Shown here one piece after another: positions 61,231-64,000 of a DNA stretch of 64,000 bases. The stretch covers positions 478,587-542,586 of the forward strand of contig NZ_BLWF01000004.1 of NCBI RefSeq assembly GCF_013167955.1. Direction: 5' to 3'. The DNA comes from Thermanaeromonas sp. C210. GTDB lineage: Bacteria; Bacillota; DSM-521; Neomoorellales; Neomoorellaceae. Position 1 is the stretch's first letter. The number at the start of each line of letters is the position of its first letter. Made by a program: the position numbers and the translations under genes. The notes beneath the pieces are model-generated. The model was not told the DNA's origin. It did not search any database and saw only the letters and a program-made list of their open reading frames with translations.

Positions 61231-62157
61231 TTAAAAACTCCTACTAAAAGTTCTTAATAATCGCAGGTAATGATTTGCTTCCCTCAGTACATGGTCAGCC
61301 AATAAAGGTAAGATAATAGATCTTATTTTACATACAAGAATACCCTCCGTGCCTTGTCTCTTGAAATCCCTTATCTTTTCGGTTTCCTTCAGGCTTTCTT
61401 GGGTAACCTGGGGTAAAAGGGTAATCTGACTGTGCAATGCCAGCGCCTTATCAGTAAGCACGTCAAACTCTTTACCAAAATTATTGGCTGTTTGTAATAA
61501 GGTCTCTTCGGTGGGATCTAAAAGTCCCCTGATAAATTTTGCATGTTCGGCCATAATTTTGTTCCAGAAAGATTCCTGCTCAACTGCAAATCTGATCATA
61601 TCCACTATAAGCCTGTTTTGTAATCTCGTGAGTAAGCTTACGAACAATATAGCTTCCCTGCGAATGTGGTCAATCAAAAGCGGATAGTTGAATGTAAATA
61701 CCCTGCAAGCCAGAACACTGTCCAGCACTAAGGTCTTAAAATTAATTAAAGATCGTGTAACCGCAGTTACCCTCTGATTTAACTCAGCAACTCTTTCTGC
61801 CAGCATTCCTGTATTTAATTGTTGTACACCTTTAACCAGGGAAAGTTCAGCCGTGGTGATGCTGGTGTCAATTGGAATGCCGGTATAAAACTGAGTTGCC
61901 CTTTCAGCATTAAGTGTAAAATCGGTAACTATTTCTCCTGAAGATGCTACGTCGGGACCAATAAATCCATCCGCAAGTGATACAGCCTCTCTTAGTAAGG
62001 CCTCAAACTGTTTCATAAGAGTATCTGCCTGACGCGCCAGGTCTGAATTAACCGGGGTGAAGGCCCCTTCTAAAAAGAAGGAGTGTTCCTTCATAATCCT
62101 TAAAAAGAACAGGTTTAAATCCAGCGACTGCCTAACAAAATCTTCAATTGACAGCAT
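61231..62157 (-). CDS. DUF2935 protein with two helical-bundle domains
   Basis: A 308-residue all-helical protein made of two similar halves (about residues 5-135 and 155-295). Each half begins with a helix carrying Glu/His: FFLRIMKEHSFFLEG and FWNKIMAEHAKFIRG, a pattern of ferritin- or hemerythrin-like metal-binding bundles. The family is common in spore-forming clostridia; its role is unknown to me. ATG 62157 is preferred because AAGGGGGGG lies upstream. Base composition is richer in A/T than in neighbouring genes, a possible hint of separate origin. Confidence 0.85.
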   Translation of the reverse strand: MLSIEDFVRQSLDLNLFFLRIMKEHSFFLEGAFTPVNSDLARQADTLMKQFEALLREAVSLADGFIGPDVASSGEIVTDFTLNAERATQFYTGIPIDTSITTAELSLVKGVQQLNTGMLAERVAELNQRVTAVTRSLINFKTLVLDSVLACRVFTFNYPLLIDHIRREAILFVSLLTRLQNRLIVDMIRFAVEQESFWNKIMAEHAKFIRGLLDPTEETLLQTANNFGKEFDVLTDKALALHSQITLLPQVTQESLKETEKIRDFKRQGTEGILVCKIRSIILPLLADHVLREANHYLRLLRTFSRSF

Positions 62158-62279
62158 TTTTATCCCCCCCTTGTACAACCCTCGAGATACAAATTGCCAC
62201 GTTGTTATATTTTTATGTTGCAGCCAGAACAGGTGAGAAGGCGGCCTGGCGGGATTGCAAAATGGAGCAATAGAAAGAG

Positions 62280-62322
62280 TATGGCCCACTGAGTGAGACA
62301 TAACTCCACTCAGTGGGCCATA
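62280..62322. repeat. Perfect 16-bp inverted repeat after rnpB
   Basis: TATGGCCCACTGAGTG, an 11-base loop and the exact complement. On the minus strand it follows rnpB by about 35 bases and is trailed by CTCTTTCTATT, so it may end rnpB transcription. The length and perfection are unusual for a terminator, and no mobile-element gene is near. Confidence 0.7.
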
Positions 62323-62355
62323 ACTTCGGTTGGTAACACGTAATCTACAATAATA

Positions 62356-62731
62356 GGACCGTTGAGCAAACCTGTAAGCCGAGTTCTGTCGAGGGTGGTC
62401 ATCTATCTAGGATGCCAGTTGCCTGGCACCTCCAGCGACCTTACCCGGGGACGGAGCGGGCCACTCCATTGTCCCCCTATTCGGTCTTGCTCCAGGTGGG
62501 GTTTACCTAGCCGGTTAGTCGCCTAACCGCTGGTGAGCTCTTACCTCACCTTTCCACCCTTACCCCAGGGGCTAAGGCACGTGTACCTTAACCCTTGAGG
62601 CGGTCTGTTTCTGTGGCACTATCCTTGGGGTCGCCCCCACTGGGTGTTACCCAGCACCCTGCCCTGTGGAGCTCGGACTTTCCTCAGGAGGGAAGACCCT
62701 CCTGCGACCACCCGGTTTACTCAATCGTCCT
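62356..62731 (-). ncRNA. rnpB: RNase P RNA
   Basis: The catalytic RNA that trims tRNA 5' ends. Conserved landmarks on the minus strand are GAGGAAAGTCCGAGCTCC near the 5' end, ACAGAAACAGACCGCC in the middle, GTAAGGGTGGAAAGGTG, and AGATAGATGACC followed by ACAGAACTCGGCTTAC at the 3' end. The ends pair as helix P1 (TTGAGTAAACC with GGTTTGCTCAA). Length of about 375 bases fits bacterial RNase P RNA. Confidence 0.96.
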
Positions 62732-62743
62732 ATGTACGTAACT

Positions 62744-62773
62744 ATTCTACCACACTTCCGCCTCTGATTACAA
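62744..62773 (-). promoter_or_regulatory. Promoter of rnpB
   Basis: TTGTAA, an 18-base spacer and TAGAAT on the minus strand, 13 bases before the RNA's 5' end. The -35 overlaps the last codons of nif3. Confidence 0.65.
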
Positions 62774-63880
62774 CACCCGCCAGGGTTCCCTTTCTTTTTG
62801 CGCCTCCAGGACCATGACTTCCCGCTCCTGAAGCTCCTCCTGCAGGTAGGCCACCAGGGCGGGCACGATAACCCTTTCGGTGGCAAAATGACCCCCATCG
62901 ATAACCGCCAACCCCAGGTCTAGAGCCCGCCGGGCCTCATGATATTTGAGATCTCCCGTAACCAGCACGTCTGCTCCCTTGGCCACGGCCTTCTCCATAA
63001 CCTCGCTCCCGGCCCCTCCGCAAACAGCCACCTGCCTTATCTTGCGGTCGGGATCGCCGACTACCGTTATCCTCTCACACCCCAGTTCTTTCTTAACTGC
63101 CAAGGCCCACTCGTGGAGGCTCACGGCCTGGGGAAGTCTTCCCAGGCGCCCGATCCCCTGGGCCGGGCCTTCGTTGGCCAGGGGATAAACGTCGTAAGCC
63201 ACCTCTTCGTAGGGGTGAGCGTTGATTAACGCCTGCAGCACTTCCGGGAGCCGCTCCCGGGGTAATATGGTTTCCAGGCGGTATTCCTTTACTTCTTCCA
63301 GTTTCCCCTCTTGACCGATATAGGGGGAAGTGCCGGCCAGGGGGAGAAAGGTTCCGGTACCTAAAGTGCGGAAGGTGCAGTGAGAGTAGTTGCCTATCCA
63401 TCCGGCTCCCGCTGCTCCAAGGGCATCCCTAACCCGGCCTTCGGCTTCCTCTGGCACAAAGGTCACCAGTTTGTAATATTTTTCCCGGTAGGTGGGCACG
63501 AGTATTTCTATATTTTCCAACCCCAGTCTGACAGCTAGGTGATAGCTGACCCCTAGATTGGCCGCGTCAAGATTAGTATGGGCGCTGTATACCATAATGT
63601 CCCCTTGCACCAGCCGCCGCACCAGGTCGCCGGAGCTGCGATCAAAGCGCAAATGCTTCCACGGCCGGAAGAAAAGGGGATGATGGCTGATGATCAAATT
63701 GGCCCCGCGGGCCGCAGCTTCCTCTGCTACTTCATGGGTCACGTCAAGGGCGACGAGAACCCTCCGCACTTCCTTCTGCGGGTCACCCAGTAACAGACCC
63801 ACATTGTCCCACTCGGCGGCTAACTCCGGCGGTGCCAAGGCTTCCATAATGGCTATGATTTCCCGGCAGGTGGCAGGCAT
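62768..63880 (-). CDS. Nif3-like dinuclear metal centre protein (YqfO type)
   Basis: A 370-residue Nif3/YqfO-family protein. The metal residues are in ISHHPLFF near residue 64, SAHTNLDA near 98 and the C-terminal GGHFATE near 330. Between the two Nif3 halves lies a PII-like insertion (about 130-235; YYKLVTFVPEEAEGRVRDAL, INAHPYEEVAYD) typical of the longer firmicute form. Function is unsettled; it is annotated as GTP cyclohydrolase I type 2-like. AGGAGGT lies six bases before ATG 63880. The start overlaps the end of the upstream trmK-like gene. Confidence 0.93.
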   Translation of the reverse strand: MPATCREIIAIMEALAPPELAAEWDNVGLLLGDPQKEVRRVLVALDVTHEVAEEAAARGANLIISHHPLFFRPWKHLRFDRSSGDLVRRLVQGDIMVYSAHTNLDAANLGVSYHLAVRLGLENIEILVPTYREKYYKLVTFVPEEAEGRVRDALGAAGAGWIGNYSHCTFRTLGTGTFLPLAGTSPYIGQEGKLEEVKEYRLETILPRERLPEVLQALINAHPYEEVAYDVYPLANEGPAQGIGRLGRLPQAVSLHEWALAVKKELGCERITVVGDPDRKIRQVAVCGGAGSEVMEKAVAKGADVLVTGDLKYHEARRALDLGLAVIDGGHFATERVIVPALVAYLQEELQEREVMVLEAQKEREPWRVL

Positions 63881-64000
63881 ATCATGACCTCCTGTAGCTC
63901 TCGGATCTTTTCTTCTATTTCCCGGCGGCGGGCCACTGCTTCCGGCCGCCGGCTTTGGGCTAGCCCCTCCCGCACCCTCTGCAGCTGCCGGAGGCGGCCG
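63853..64000 (-). CDS. C-terminal end of a TrmK-like tRNA methyltransferase (cut by window edge)
   Basis: The last 48 codons of a gene running in from beyond the window, ending with TAG at 63855..63853 and overlapping the nif3 start by 28 bases. The visible part is a charged helix (LRQLQRVREGLAQSRRPEA, then REIEEKIRELQEV), like the coiled-coil tail of tRNA (adenine-22-N1) methyltransferase TrmK, which is the usual gene upstream of nif3 in firmicutes. The catalytic part is not in the window, so the call leans on context. Confidence 0.55.
   Translation of the reverse strand, partial: GRLRQLQRVREGLAQSRRPEAVARRREIEEKIRELQEVMICLPPAGKS

Noticed and set aside
1-64000. tRNA genes, insertion sequences, prophage or attachment sites
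   Set aside because: None recognised on either strand: no transposase or integrase motifs, no cloverleaf-like sequence with conserved TTCGA arms that I could confirm.

Overview
The window looks like chromosomal DNA of a thermophilic, anaerobic Clostridia-type firmicute, most like the Moorella/Thermanaeromonas group. This is inferred from gene content and style, not from a marker-gene search. The pointers are a ferredoxin-dependent 2-oxoacid oxidoreductase, a tungsten-type aldehyde:ferredoxin oxidoreductase, a Tat-exported Mo-enzyme of the thiosulfate/polysulfide reductase type, strong AGGAGG ribosome binding sites, and a bacterial RNase P RNA beside nif3 and trmK. Almost every gene lies on the minus strand. 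The only + genes are an S66 peptidase, a LysR regulator and a LysM protein.

Layout. 0-2.2 kb: htpX with a PspAB-like neighbour, then an S66 carboxypeptidase. 2.2-12.1 kb: a hexuronate locus (uxuB, uxuA, an SDR dehydrogenase, uxaC, a ROK regulator, TRAP genes dctP/Q/M, a URO-D-family protein) that is partly decayed: uxaC is frameshifted, dctP carries a large internal deletion, and dctM has two opposite frameshifts. 12.5-17.7 kb: a three-subunit molybdopterin oxidoreductase with a divergent LysR regulator and a TusA protein. 17.9-19.6 kb: a secreted CAP protein and an IclR regulator. 19.8-38.4 kb: the centrepiece, a one-strand set whose protein sequences match the myo-inositol route known from Thermotoga (IolG, IolM, IolN, IolO), followed by UxaB, UxaA, KdgK and Eda. 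These would take inositol through tagaturonate, altronate, KDG and KDPG to pyruvate and glyceraldehyde 3-phosphate. The same strand carries a Na/Pi-type transporter, a PotABCD-like ABC transporter, a LacI regulator and a PfkB kinase like the one in the Thermotoga inositol cluster. Three copies of a LacI/cre-type operator (core AAGCGCTTAC) sit in front of the kinase, the regulator and iolM.

38.7-44.3 kb: a four-LysM protein, an amidohydrolase with a DUF3100 membrane pair and an IclR regulator, and threonine aldolase. 44.6-50.8 kb: a branched-chain amino acid fermentation module (butyrate-type kinase, four-subunit 2-oxoacid:ferredoxin oxidoreductase, leucine-type dehydrogenase, alanine dehydrogenase). 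51-57.7 kb: a compact cluster of unknown substrate around an aldehyde ferredoxin oxidoreductase (URO-D family, M29/NicX-like, MoaD-like, DUF917, AOR, ferredoxin, iron-sulfur flavoprotein). 57.7-60.8 kb: an aminotransferase, a sugar-permease remnant, and a 2-keto-3-deoxygalactonate kinase/aldolase pair behind two related operator-like repeats. 61-64 kb: a DUF2935 protein, rnpB, nif3 and the end of trmK.

Taken together the window is a catabolic island for sugar acids, inositol and amino acids. Three routes converge on KDG/KDPG-type chemistry (hexuronates, inositol, galactonate). All calls rest on reading the sequence and remembered family features; no searches were run.
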